From Streptomyces caniferus (lineage in GTDB: Bacteria; Actinomycetota; Actinomycetes; Streptomycetales; Streptomycetaceae), in contig NZ_BLIN01000001.1 in assembly GCF_009811555.1 (NCBI RefSeq), positions 415,756-479,755 on the forward strand: a stretch of DNA of 64,000 nucleotides, in the 5' to 3' direction. Positions 55,682 to 64,000 of this stretch are shown here, in pieces (position 1 is the stretch's first letter; the number at the start of each line of letters is the position of its first letter). Below the pieces are notes generated by a model that was given only the letters and a program-made list of their open reading frames with translations, was not told the DNA's origin and made no database searches. The translations under genes were made by a program, and so were the position numbers.

Positions 55682-56286
55682 GTGCTGGTCAAGTGGATTC
55701 GCCTCACCGTTGTGGACCGTCGAGGGTTCGAGCGGGGGCAGCGGAAATGGGCGGGGCTGCTGGGTGAGCCGGGGTTCCGAGGGCAGGGCGGGGGGTGGAG
55801 CCGTGGGCGGCCGGGCGTGGCGCATCTGGTGGCCTTCTGGGAGAGCCGGGCCTTCTACGACTCCTTCATGGCGCGCTCCCACGACCGGCTGGCGGCCGCC
55901 CAGGCCGGCATGTTCAAGGACGCCCAAGTGCGGCTCTTCGAGCACGAGTTTGATGTGAAGGTGGGCTTCCGTCCGTCGTTCGCCGACGTGGATGTGCTGC
56001 GGCTGGCGCACTGCCAGGTGCGCCAGGACCGGGTGGATCACTTCATGCTGATGCAGGAGAAGGTCTGGAACCCCGCCATGGCGGGTTCGCCGGGAATGCT
56101 GCGGGGGATGCTGGGACGGGCTCCGGGGAGGAGTTCTTGGTGCTGTCGATGTGGCAGTCGGCGGCCGAGCGGGGGAAGTACCGGCCCGAACGGGTGGAGC
56201 GGCTGGCGCTGCGGGCCCAGATAGCCGCCGATGTCAGGGCGATCGCGGGCGATGTGGTGCAGCTCGAACCGTCGTGGACGGTGTGA
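55682..56286 (+). pseudogene. YdbC/DUF4937-like gene, second-arm copy
   Basis: Mirror copy of 49078-49683. One G is missing from a run near 56127 (GGGG against GGGGG), so the frame leaves the correct reading after GRAPG and stops at 56224. The remainder to 56286 matches the intact copy. Confidence 0.8.
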
Positions 56287-56295
56287 GGACAGTGG

Positions 56296-57051
56296 TCAGG
56301 AGGCGGCGCCGGGGGAGGTGCCGGCCGTACTCCCGGTGGTGAACGCCCCGGCGCGGGCCGCGGCCAGTGCGGCCGCCGCGGCCTGGTCCGCGAGGGCGTC
56401 GTCCACCGGCTCCCGGGTGATGAACAGGCGGAAAAAGAGCGGCGCGGAGACGGCGCGGGCGAGTGCGCCGGCGTCGATGGCACCGGCTGCGGTGGTGCCG
56501 GAAGCGGAATGTGGCGGGCCGGCTTCCGGGGTATCGGGCGCGGAGCCCGGCGTCGCCGGCAATTCCCCGCGCTCGACGGCCCGCTCGACGAGTACCTCGC
56601 AGCGCGCGAACCGCTCGGCGTAGTAGTCACGCAGCGCCACGGCCGCCCGCTCCGAGTGGAAGGCGGCGGCGATCATCGCGGAGCCCGACGCGGCTACCGC
56701 GGGGTCGGTGAAGGACACGACGACCTCGCGGGCCAGAGCGCGCAGATCACCTTCCAGGGACCCGGTGTCGGGTGGGGTCCAGCTGTCCTCGCCCGCGAGG
56801 TCGAGGGCGTCCGCCAGCAGGCCCTCCACGTCCTTCCAGCGGCGATACAGCGTCGTCTTGTGCACCCCGGAGTGGGCCGCGACGTATTCGACGGTCAAGC
56901 CCGGATAACCGTGCTCGGTGAGCCCGGCCAGTACGGCGTCGCGGACGGCGGCACGGGTACGGGCGGTACGGCCGCCCGGACGCCGGGTGCCGGGGGTGGG
57001 CGTGGTCTCACCGGTCCCGCGCCCGTTCTCGTGCACCGTCTCGTCAGACAA
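56296..57051 (-). CDS. TetR-family regulator, second-arm copy
   Basis: Unbroken mirror copy of 48313-49068; the 251-residue product reads the same, including the helix-turn-helix AAHSGVHKTTLYRRWKD. TTG start at 57051. If the palindrome is an artefact this is the same gene seen twice. Confidence 0.8.
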   Translation of the reverse strand: MSDETVHENGRGTGETTPTPGTRRPGGRTARTRAAVRDAVLAGLTEHGYPGLTVEYVAAHSGVHKTTLYRRWKDVEGLLADALDLAGEDSWTPPDTGSLEGDLRALAREVVVSFTDPAVAASGSAMIAAAFHSERAAVALRDYYAERFARCEVLVERAVERGELPATPGSAPDTPEAGPPHSASGTTAAGAIDAGALARAVSAPLFFRLFITREPVDDALADQAAAAALAAARAGAFTTGSTAGTSPGAAS

Positions 57052-57062
57052 TTGCTACTCCT

Positions 57063-57118
57063 GTTGCATTAGTGCGTTGCCCGTGTCATCCTCATCGTAA
57101 TGCGACGAGGGTTGCATT
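57063..57118. promoter_or_regulatory. Operator-like repeats, second-arm copy
   Basis: Mirror of 48246-48301, with the AATGCGAC/GTTGCATT inverted repeat and the extra half-site next to the TTG start. Confidence 0.5.
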
Positions 57119-57298
57119 TGCGTGAGGAGGGGGAATGTCCGCTCGGAACTCATTACGCGATGCCGGTCGGCACCGCGGTCGGTCGCTGCCCGCCGCGTGC
57201 CGCCGTGGCCTTGCCGGGGTCGCGGCGAGGCTCGCCGTCCTGCTGTGGTCCCTTGACTGCGTGCGGCATGTACAAAGCGGGCGATTTAGGCTGGCGGC

Positions 57299-57958
57299 AT
57301 GGCTCGGCCCCGACGCATCGTCCTCATCCGCCATGGAGAGTCGGCGGGGAATGTCGATGACACCGTGTACGAGCGGGAGCCCGATCATGCGCTCTCCCTC
57401 ACCGAGACCGGGCTGCGGCAGGCGAAGGAAGCCGGCGGTCCGCTGCGCGAGATGTTCGGCGAGGAACGGGTCTCCGCCTATGTCTCGCCCTACCGCCGAA
57501 CCCACCAGACCTTCCGCGAACTCGGCCTCGATCCCGCCAGGGTCCGGGTGCGCGAGGAGCCCCGGCTGCGCGAGCAGGACTGGGGGAACTGGCAGGACCG
57601 CGACGACGTGCGACGGCAGAAGGCCTACCGGGACGCCTACGGTCACTTCTTCTACCGCTTCGCCCAGGGCGAGTCCGGGGCCGATGTCTACGACCGGGTC
57701 GGGGCGTTCCTGGAGAGCCTGTGGCGCAGCTTCGAGGACCCGGACCACCCGCCGAACGTCCTCATCGTCACGCACGGTCTCACCATGAGACTGTTCTGCA
57801 TGCGGTGGTTCCACTGGACGGTGGCCGACTTCGAGTCGCTGTCCAACCCCGACAACGCGGAGCGGCGCATCCTGCTGCTCGGTCCGGACGGCCGCTACAG
57901 CCTGGACCGGCCCTTCGAGCGCTGGTGTGTACCCGAGTCTTATGGCGTCACCGGTTAG
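57299..57958 (+). CDS. Histidine phosphatase, second-arm copy
   Basis: Unbroken mirror copy of 47406-48065, same 219-residue product with LIRHGESAGN and LIVTHGLTMRL. Followed after 11 nt by the ADP-ribosylglycohydrolase copy, as in the first arm. Confidence 0.8.
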   Translation: MARPRRIVLIRHGESAGNVDDTVYEREPDHALSLTETGLRQAKEAGGPLREMFGEERVSAYVSPYRRTHQTFRELGLDPARVRVREEPRLREQDWGNWQDRDDVRRQKAYRDAYGHFFYRFAQGESGADVYDRVGAFLESLWRSFEDPDHPPNVLIVTHGLTMRLFCMRWFHWTVADFESLSNPDNAERRILLLGPDGRYSLDRPFERWCVPESYGVTG

Positions 57959-57969
57959 AGTGCACAGCG

Positions 57970-58878
57970 ATGACCCCCGACCACCGTGACGCAGACCGCT
58001 GTGCGCGAGCTCTGGCGAGCCTGCGCGGCCTCTCCGTGGGTGATGCGCTCGGATCCCAGTTCTTCGTCCCCGCCCATTACCCCTCCCTCAAGCGCCGCGA
58101 GCTGCCTCCCTCCCCCTGGCAGTGGACCGACGACACCGAGATGGCCTGTTCCGTCCTGGCCGTGCTCACCGCCCACGGCCGGATCGATCAGGACGCGCTC
58201 GCCCGCTCCTTCGCCGACCGCCATGACTTCGACCGCGGCTACGGCCCGGCCGTCAATCGGATGCTGCGGCTGATCCGCGAGGGCGGGGACTGGCGCGAGC
58301 TGGCATCGGGACTCTTCAACGGTCAGGGCTCGTGGGGCAACGGAGCGGCCATGCGTATCGCTCCCCTCGGCGCCTGGTACGCCGACGACCCCGAGCAGGC
58401 CACCCACCAGGCGGAGATCTCCGCCTACACCACCCATCAGCACCGTGAGGCCGTCGTCGGCGCCATGGCCGTCGCCGCCGCGGCCGCCCTGGTGGCCGAC
58501 CCGGCCCGTGACACCGGCCCCGAACAGCTGCTGGACGGTGTGCTGGAGCTGATCCCGCGCAGCGCCGTGCAGGCCGGACTGCGCCGCGCCCGCGACATGC
58601 TCGACTACGCCGACTCCAGCACCGTCGCCGCCGTCCTGGGCTGTGGACGGCGCACCAGCGCCCACGACACGGTGCCCTTCGCGCTCTGGGCCGCGGCCCG
58701 GCATCTGGGCAACTACGAGCGGGCGTTTTGGACCACTGCTCAGGCGGGCGGCGATGTGGACACCACGTGCGCCATCGTCGGCGGCATCGTCGCCGCCGGG
58801 CACGCCGGCCACCCTCCTGAGGCATGGCTGGAAGGCACCGAGCCGCTCCCGTCCTGGACACCCACCCTCGCCGACTGA
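57970..58878 (+). CDS. ADP-ribosylglycohydrolase, second-arm copy
   Basis: Unbroken mirror copy of 46486-47394, same 302-residue product with both metal motifs (WTDDTEMA, GGDVDTTCA). No difference from the first copy was noticed. Confidence 0.8.
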   Translation: MTPDHRDADRCARALASLRGLSVGDALGSQFFVPAHYPSLKRRELPPSPWQWTDDTEMACSVLAVLTAHGRIDQDALARSFADRHDFDRGYGPAVNRMLRLIREGGDWRELASGLFNGQGSWGNGAAMRIAPLGAWYADDPEQATHQAEISAYTTHQHREAVVGAMAVAAAAALVADPARDTGPEQLLDGVLELIPRSAVQAGLRRARDMLDYADSSTVAAVLGCGRRTSAHDTVPFALWAAARHLGNYERAFWTTAQAGGDVDTTCAIVGGIVAAGHAGHPPEAWLEGTEPLPSWTPTLAD

Positions 58879-59230
58879 CGCACGGCCACCGCCTCGCTCC
58901 GCGCCCATCCCGCCCGCTGCGGCGTGCTCGCGCCTGTTCGTCGCGCCCATCCGCCGTATCCGTCCGCTGCGGTCCGCTGCCGTCTTCCGGGCGTCCTCCA
59001 ACCACCGGCCTCGGGCGGCTACTTCACCCCGCACGGCTCCGCTCGGGGCGAGGGAACGGCAGCCTCCGGCGCCGGCCGCGCCTCGCCTGATCCAGCTTCC
59101 GCATACCCATCGGTAGCGGAAGCGGCGGGTCCCGTTCGCATGCTGCTCATGCGGCTGCCCGCACCGTTTCCCACCAGGTGGGGATCCGGTGCGGACGGCT
59201 GAGCCGAATAGGCGTAACCTTGCTGGCGCC
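58879..59230. other. Non-coding spacer, second-arm copy
   Basis: Mirror of 46134-46485, about 350 bp without a gene, with the same 8-bp hairpin. Confidence 0.4.
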
Positions 59231-59932
59231 ATGCCGTACGAGCCCCCCACCCATTCCGTCGAGCGATCATTGCGCGCCACGACGGGCGCCAAGGTCGTTG
59301 CAGGTATCGACGAGGTCGGGCGCGGAGCCTGGGCCGGTCCGGTCAGCGTCTGCGCAGCCATCACCGGTCTGCGCCGGCCGCCCGACGGTCTCACCGATTC
59401 CAAGCTGCTGACCCCCAAGCGCCGCACCGAACTGTGCGAAGTGCTCGGCGAGTGGGTCACGTCGTACGCCCTGGGGCACTCCTCGCCCGAGGAGATCGAC
59501 GCACTGGGCATGACCGCGGCCCTGCGGCTCGCGGCAGTCCGGGCCCTGGAGGCGCTGCCGGTTCAGCCGGACGCGATCATTCTCGACGGCAAGCACAACT
59601 ACCTGGGCGCGCCATGGCAAGTCCGCACGGTCATCAAGGGCGACCAGTCCTGCATCGCGGTCGCCGCCGCGTCCGTGATCGCCAAGGTGCGACGCGACGC
59701 GATGATGGCCGAACTGGGCCTGGTCTACGCCGACTTCGACTTCGCGGCCAACGCAGGCTACCCCTCACCGACCCATCGCATTGCCCTGGAGGAGTACGGT
59801 CCTACGCCGCACCACCGAGTGTCGTGGTCCTACATGGATGCCCTGCCCCGCTGGCGGCATCTGAAGAAGGCGCGCATCACCCCCGAAGCAGCCGCTCTGG
59901 AAGCCGGTGGCCAACTCGGCTTCGATTTCTGA
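59231..59932 (+). CDS. rnhB: Ribonuclease HII, second-arm copy
   Basis: Unbroken mirror copy of 45432-46133; 233 residues with GIDEVGRG and [10 protein letters not shown] second rnhB with no visible sequence change would be unusual in a genome and supports a recent or artefactual duplication. Confidence 0.8.
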   Translation: MPYEPPTHSVERSLRATTGAKVVAGIDEVGRGAWAGPVSVCAAITGLRRPPDGLTDSKLLTPKRRTELCEVLGEWVTSYALGHSSPEEIDALGMTAALRLAAVRALEALPVQPDAIILDGKHNYLGAPWQVRTVIKGDQSCIAVAAASVIAKVRRDAMMAELGLVYADFDFAANAGYPSPTHRIALEEYGPTPHHRVSWSYMDALPRWRHLKKARITPEAAALEAGGQLGFDF

Positions 59933-59998
59933 GCGGTACGCACATCAATTCGGTACCCGATGACGCGTTCCGCACTTACGTTTGATAGACATCCCTTT

Positions 59999-60646
59999 AT
60001 GCCTCTCATCCCCGAGGAGCCTCAGATTCACGAGAGTGTCCCGGGTCCCCGCGCAACTCCGGCCGCCGGCCGTACCGCGCCGACCCCCCGTCCCGTTCCT
60101 GGTCCCGGTCCCCGCCCCGCGCCGCCGCGTGGCCCCGCGTCCAGTGTCCGTCCGGGCAAGCCCGGACCTGCTGCCCCGCCGCGTGGTCCTGTCGCCGCTC
60201 CGCCGGCGCAGCGCACCAGCTCCCCGCAGCCGCCCGCCGGCCAGCCCGGCGCCGCCGCGGGAGCACAGCTCCAGCTGATCCCGGCACCCGCCGCCGGCGC
60301 CGTCGACGCCGCCGACGAGGCCGTCGACCTGCTGCTGGACTCCGGGCGTGCGCCGGGCGACATCCTGATGCTGACCACCGGTGAAACGCACCCGTGGGCC
60401 GCGCATGAACTGTCCTTCGGCGAGGCGTCCTACTGGGCCCAACACGACGCCGCGGACGATGTGTTCTACGCGGACGCCGGTGCCGAGCGTGCCACCGGCC
60501 GGCCCGTCGTGGTCGTCGCCATGAACGGCGGTACGGACGAGGTCACCGCGCAGGCGCTGCCCGCGGCGATGGCCCGTGCCGGAACGCTGCTGATCGTCTG
60601 CGGCGACCCGCAGCGGATCAACACCGTTCTCGGAGCACCCGCCTGA
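59999..60646 (+). CDS. Helicase-C-terminus-like hypothetical, second-arm copy
   Basis: Unbroken mirror copy of 44718-45365; same 215-residue product with the Pro-rich start and GRPVVVVAMNGG. Confidence 0.7.
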   Translation: MPLIPEEPQIHESVPGPRATPAAGRTAPTPRPVPGPGPRPAPPRGPASSVRPGKPGPAAPPRGPVAAPPAQRTSSPQPPAGQPGAAAGAQLQLIPAPAAGAVDAADEAVDLLLDSGRAPGDILMLTTGETHPWAAHELSFGEASYWAQHDAADDVFYADAGAERATGRPVVVVAMNGGTDEVTAQALPAAMARAGTLLIVCGDPQRINTVLGAPA

Positions 60647-60887
60647 CCGCTTCCGGTTCGCAACAGCCCGTCGGCCCCGAAGGCCGTCGGGCTCGCTTGC
60701 GCTCCGGCCCGGACGAGGTCGGGACGCCGGGCCGGGGGCTTCGGCGGAGAGGCGGAGGTGTGCCGGTCGTGACCGTCTGACTTCTGCCACCACCGGGATG
60801 CGCGGGCCGTCTGCCGTGGGTCATGGCACGCCCGGCGAGGTGCCTGCTTCTGCCGCCGGAAGCCGGGCGTACGTCCGCCCGGTCCGC

Positions 60888-61601
60888 TCAGCGTGCGGCC
60901 GTGTGCCGATGGGCTTCCGGGGCGCCGCCTCCCGTGCGCCGCGCCATCGACCGGTTCGGTGCGGCGGGCAGAGGCGCGGCCGTATGGGGCGCCTCGGGGC
61001 GCGCCGCCGTCGTGCGACGAGTCTCCATCCGTTCCGCCCCCGTCCGGCGTGCTGCCGTGACGGGCTTGTCCACGGTGGACGGTTTGGGGCGGCGCCCGCC
61101 CCGGCCCTCTCCCAGCACCTGCCAGCGGTCCGGGGTCAGCGTGATGTATGCCCCGCAACGGAGCCCGTGCAGCGTGCAGGCGTCGCGCAGCCCCCACATC
61201 CAGGCCCCGTCCGTCTCCGTCCACAAAGGCTCGCCCTCACGGCAGTAGAGCAGCACGGCGGTCCGGACCGGGGCGCGCAGCCGCAGGTCGTGCGGGATCA
61301 CCCGGCGCAGATGCACCAGGAGCGCATTGCGGAACTCCCAGCCGTCGGGAGCGGCCGTGAGCTCCGTGAACGAGGCGCTGGCCGTCACCCGCTCCTGCAC
61401 GTCGAGCACTGCGACGATGGCCGTCGACGGCACCGGCCGGTGACGGTCGTGCAGGCCGGCGACGACCTCACGGGGATTGCGCAGCAACGGGATGCCGGCC
61501 GAGGCCCATTCGGCGGGCTCCAGCATGCGGCCGAGTCGTGCGGCGGAGTCGGCGGACGTGGGCGGGGGCACCTGCGGGGGCGGGGCGAAGCCGAAGGTCA
61601 C
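60888..61601 (-). CDS. Conserved hypothetical protein, second-arm copy
   Basis: Unbroken mirror copy of 43763-44476; same 237-residue product with the basic disordered tail. Confidence 0.7.
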   Translation of the reverse strand: MTFGFAPPPQVPPPTSADSAARLGRMLEPAEWASAGIPLLRNPREVVAGLHDRHRPVPSTAIVAVLDVQERVTASASFTELTAAPDGWEFRNALLVHLRRVIPHDLRLRAPVRTAVLLYCREGEPLWTETDGAWMWGLRDACTLHGLRCGAYITLTPDRWQVLGEGRGGRRPKPSTVDKPVTAARRTGAERMETRRTTAARPEAPHTAAPLPAAPNRSMARRTGGGAPEAHRHTAAR

Positions 61602-61818
61602 GTTCCTCCCATCGTCTACGCGTCCGCACGTCGGGCGGCGGCCTGGCGCGGATGGGCACCACGGCATGGCCCTGCCTGACCACGGACGGCCGGTACGGGG
61701 AAGCAACTCCAATTCTCGCGGTCGTACAGGCATGCGGCAACGAGCAATTCCCGCCCGTGACCGGAATCGCCCGGGGAGTGGCAAATGTTCCTTCCCGTCG
61801 CCGCGTGCCGTACGGCCC

Positions 61819-63984
61819 CTAGCCCTGTACGGCGAGGACCAGCGGAAACACCTCCGCTGCCCCCGCCCGGCGCAGCAGCCGGGCGGCCACGGCCAGCGTC
61901 CAGCCGGTATCGGCGTAGTCGTCCACCAGCAGCACCGGACCGCCCGCCGACTCCAACGCCTGCGCCAGCTCGGGTGGTACGCCCAGCGAACCGTCCAGAG
62001 CCCGGAGCCGCTGGGCACTGTTGCTGCGCGGAATCCTGCCGTCGGCACCGTCGTCCACCGAGGTCACCGCGCCCAGGAACGGCATGCGGCCGACTGCGGC
62101 GATCCGCTCGGCCAGCGACCGGATCAGCTGCGGGCGGCTGCGCGAGGAGAGCGCGACGACGCCCACCGGGCGGGCCGGTGCGTCCGCCGCCCCCGAGGCC
62201 CAACCACCGGGGCCCTTGGCCCAGTCGGCGAGCACGGTGACCACCGCGGCCGCGACATCGTCGGGGACCGGGCCGTCCGGGGCCTGCGGGGCGAGCATCG
62301 GGCGCAGCCGGTTGCCCCACCCGATATCGGAGAGCCGGCCCAGTGCGCGGCCGGTCGCGGCCAGCTCACCTGCCGGGATACGCCCCTTGAGGTCGACACC
62401 GACGGCCGGCAGGCCCGTCGGCCACATCCGCCGCGGCTCCACTTCCACCCCGGGCCGTCCCAGCTCACCGCGCGCCCCCTCCAGCGCTGCGGCGGACACC
62501 TCGGTGGTGAACCGCGCCCCGGCACAGTTGTCGCAGCGCCCGCACGCCACGGCCGCCTCGTCGTCCAGCTGCCGTCGCAGGAACTCCATGCGGCAGCCCG
62601 TCGTGGTGGCGTACTCCCGCATCGCCTGCTGCTCGGCCTCGCGCTGGCGCGTCACCCACGCATAACGCTCGGCGTCGTACGACCACGGGCGGCCGGTGGA
62701 GGTCCAGCCACCCTTGACGCGCTGTACGGCGCCGTCCACATCGAGCACCTTGAGCATGATCTCCAGGCGTGAGCGGCGCAGTTTCGACCTGCGGCTCCAG
62801 GGCCGGCAGGGACAACCGGCCGGCCGGCGGCCGCCAGGACGTCCAGCGTCCGCCGCACCTGCTCCTCGGGCGGGAAGGCCAGCGAGGCGAAGTACTTCCA
62901 GATCGCCTCGTCCTCCCGCCCGGGCAGCAACAGCACCTCGGCGTGCTCGACCCCACGGCCGGCCCGGCCCACCTGCTGTTAGTACGCGATGGGGACGACG
63001 GCGAACCCATGTGCACCACGAAACCCAGGTCGGGCTTGTCGAAGCCCATGCCCAGCGCCGAGGTCGCCACCAGCGCCTTGACGCGATTGGCGAGCAGATC
63101 GTCCTCGGCCTGCTGGCGGTCGGCGTTCTCCGTCTTGCCGGTGTACGAGGAGACCGTGTGACCCCGATGACGCAGGAAGGCCGTGACCTCCTCGGCTGCG
63201 GCAACGGTGAGCGTATAGATGATCCCCGAGCCCGGCAGCTCGTGCAGATGGTCCGCGAGCCAGGCGAGCCGGTGCGCGGCGTCCGGCAGCGGGAGGACGC
63301 CCAGGCTCAGGCTCTCCCGGTCCAGCGGCCCGCGCAGCACCAGTGCCTCGGTGGAGCCCACGCCCGTGCCGAGCTGTTCGGCGACATCGGCGGTCACCCG
63401 CGCGTTGGCCGTGGCCGTGGTGGCGAGCACGGGCACACGGGCGGGAGATCGGCGAGCATGGTGCGCAGCCGTCGGTAGTCCGGCCGGAAATCATGGCCCC
63501 AGTCGGAGATGCAGTGCGCTTCGTCGACCACCAGCAGACCGGTCGCCGCCGCGAGCTTGGGCAGCACCTGGTCGCGGAAGTCCGGGTTGTTGAGGCGCTC
63601 GGGGCTGACCCGCAGGACGTCCACCTCGCCGGCCGCCACCTCGGCCTGGACGGTGTCCCACTCCTCGGTGTTGGCGGAGTTGATCGTGCGGGCGCGGATC
63701 CCGGCCCGCGCGGCGGCCTCGACCTGATTGCGCATCAGCGCGAGCAGCGGGGAGACGATCACGGTCGGTCCGCTGCCGCGCTCACGCAGCAGCGCCGTCG
63801 CGACGAAATAGACCGCGGACTTGCCCCAGCCCGTGCGCTGTACGACCAGCGCGCGGCGGTGGTCGGCGACCAGCGCCTCGATCGCCCGCCACTGATCCTC
63901 GCGCAGCCTGGCCTCGCCGCCGGGATCCCCGACGAGGCGGGTCAGGACGGCATCGGCTGCGGCACGCAGATCTTCGTTGCTCAT
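61819..63984 (-). pseudogene. recQ: RecQ/phosphoribosyltransferase gene, second-arm copy, frameshifted
   Basis: Mirror copy of 41380-43545. The C-terminal part (from the zinc cluster through [13 protein letters not shown]) reads like the first copy. Between about 62,780 and 63,450 there are at least three single-base losses or gains: a lost G near 62,992 (GGGG against GGGGG), changes around 62,790-62,830, and a lost C near 63,440 (ACACGGGC against ACACCGGGC), plus substitutions such as CTGTTAG for CTGGTAG. No full-length product is possible as written. Confidence 0.85.
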
Positions 63985-64000
63985 GCCCCCATGCAACCCA

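Larger units (their letters stand above)
52682..64000. repeat. Right arm of giant inverted repeat
   Basis: Reverse complement of 41364-52677. Gene content, order and, for 56.3-62.8 kb, the translated products are the same as in the left arm. Insertion/deletion differences are concentrated at 52.7-56.2 kb and 62.8-63.5 kb, largely in runs of G, C or A. The last base of the window (A) does not pair with its mirror position 41364 (C); whether the symmetry ends there cannot be seen. Confidence 0.95.

Noticed and set aside
41364..64000. Interpreting the palindrome as Streptomyces telomeric terminal inverted repeats
   Set aside because: Terminal inverted repeats lie at chromosome ends, not head-to-head, and these arms carry core genes such as rnhB and recQ. 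No telomere-like packed hairpins are present at the axis.
1..64000. CRISPR arrays, tRNA or rRNA genes, insertion sequences, prophage or biosynthetic cluster
   Set aside because: No regularly spaced repeats, no transposase or integrase motifs, no large modular synthase, and no RNA gene signatures were recognised.

Overview
The window is high-GC actinobacterial DNA, almost certainly from a Streptomyces chromosome. It encodes the principal sigma factor HrdB with its Lys/Ala-rich N-terminal segment, and next to it the sporulation regulator WhiH. Start codons are often GTG or TTG, intergenic regions are short and rich in operator-like sites, and the gene order (thymidine kinase, HPr, M16 peptidase pair, ParC, citrate synthase pair, ParE, hrdB, whiH, recQ, rnhB) is the conserved core order I know from streptomycetes. 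No phage, IS element, CRISPR array, tRNA or rRNA was seen.

Layout. 1-12.7 kb: housekeeping and stress genes (rhodanese fragment, VOC protein, thymidine kinase, phosphodiesterase, DUF5998 protein, GNAT/acyl-CoA synthetase fusion, HPr, GntR regulator, M23 peptidase under a c-di-AMP riboswitch, two M16 peptidase subunits). 13-20.5 kb: topoisomerase IV subunit ParC, a CobW-type metal GTPase, two divergent citrate-synthase-like genes sharing an operator-like inverted repeat, and a sucrase/ferredoxin-like gene under an iron box. 21.4-28.7 kb: a CitA/CitB-like two-component system, an acetate-type symporter with its DUF485 partner, and a NarL-type two-component operon in which all three genes are frameshifted. 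28.8-41.3 kb: ParE, a small zinc-ribbon protein, a trypsin-like protease, HrdB, WhiH behind a sigma-WhiG-like promoter, a Nudix/winged-helix protein, a glycogen-debranching-like enzyme and a DUF4192 protein. 41.4-52.6 kb: RecQ fused to a phosphoribosyltransferase domain, two hypotheticals, RNase HII, an ADP-ribosylglycohydrolase, a histidine phosphatase, two TetR regulators, a YdbC-like protein, an amidase and a TerD protein.

The dominant structural feature is that 52.68-64.0 kb repeats 41.36-52.68 kb in reverse complement, around a short hairpin at about 52,680. The outer part of the arms (about 42.6-49.1 kb against 56.3-62.8 kb) reads the same gene for gene. The inner few kilobases and part of the second recQ copy differ by many single-base insertions and deletions, mostly in homopolymers, and each arm breaks genes the other keeps intact. 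This pattern fits a fold-back (chimeric) long read or a misassembled contig end better than a biological duplication, although a true palindrome cannot be excluded from sequence alone. Genes in the second arm should be treated as probable duplicates of the same locus.

Functional themes: chromosome topology and repair (ParC/ParE, RecQ, RNase HII, DnaA-box pair), central carbon sensing (HPr, citrate synthase paralogues, CitA-like sensor, acetate symporter, acyl-CoA-dependent acetyltransferase), metal homeostasis (CobW, iron box), and development or cell-wall remodelling (WhiH, riboswitch-controlled M23 peptidase).
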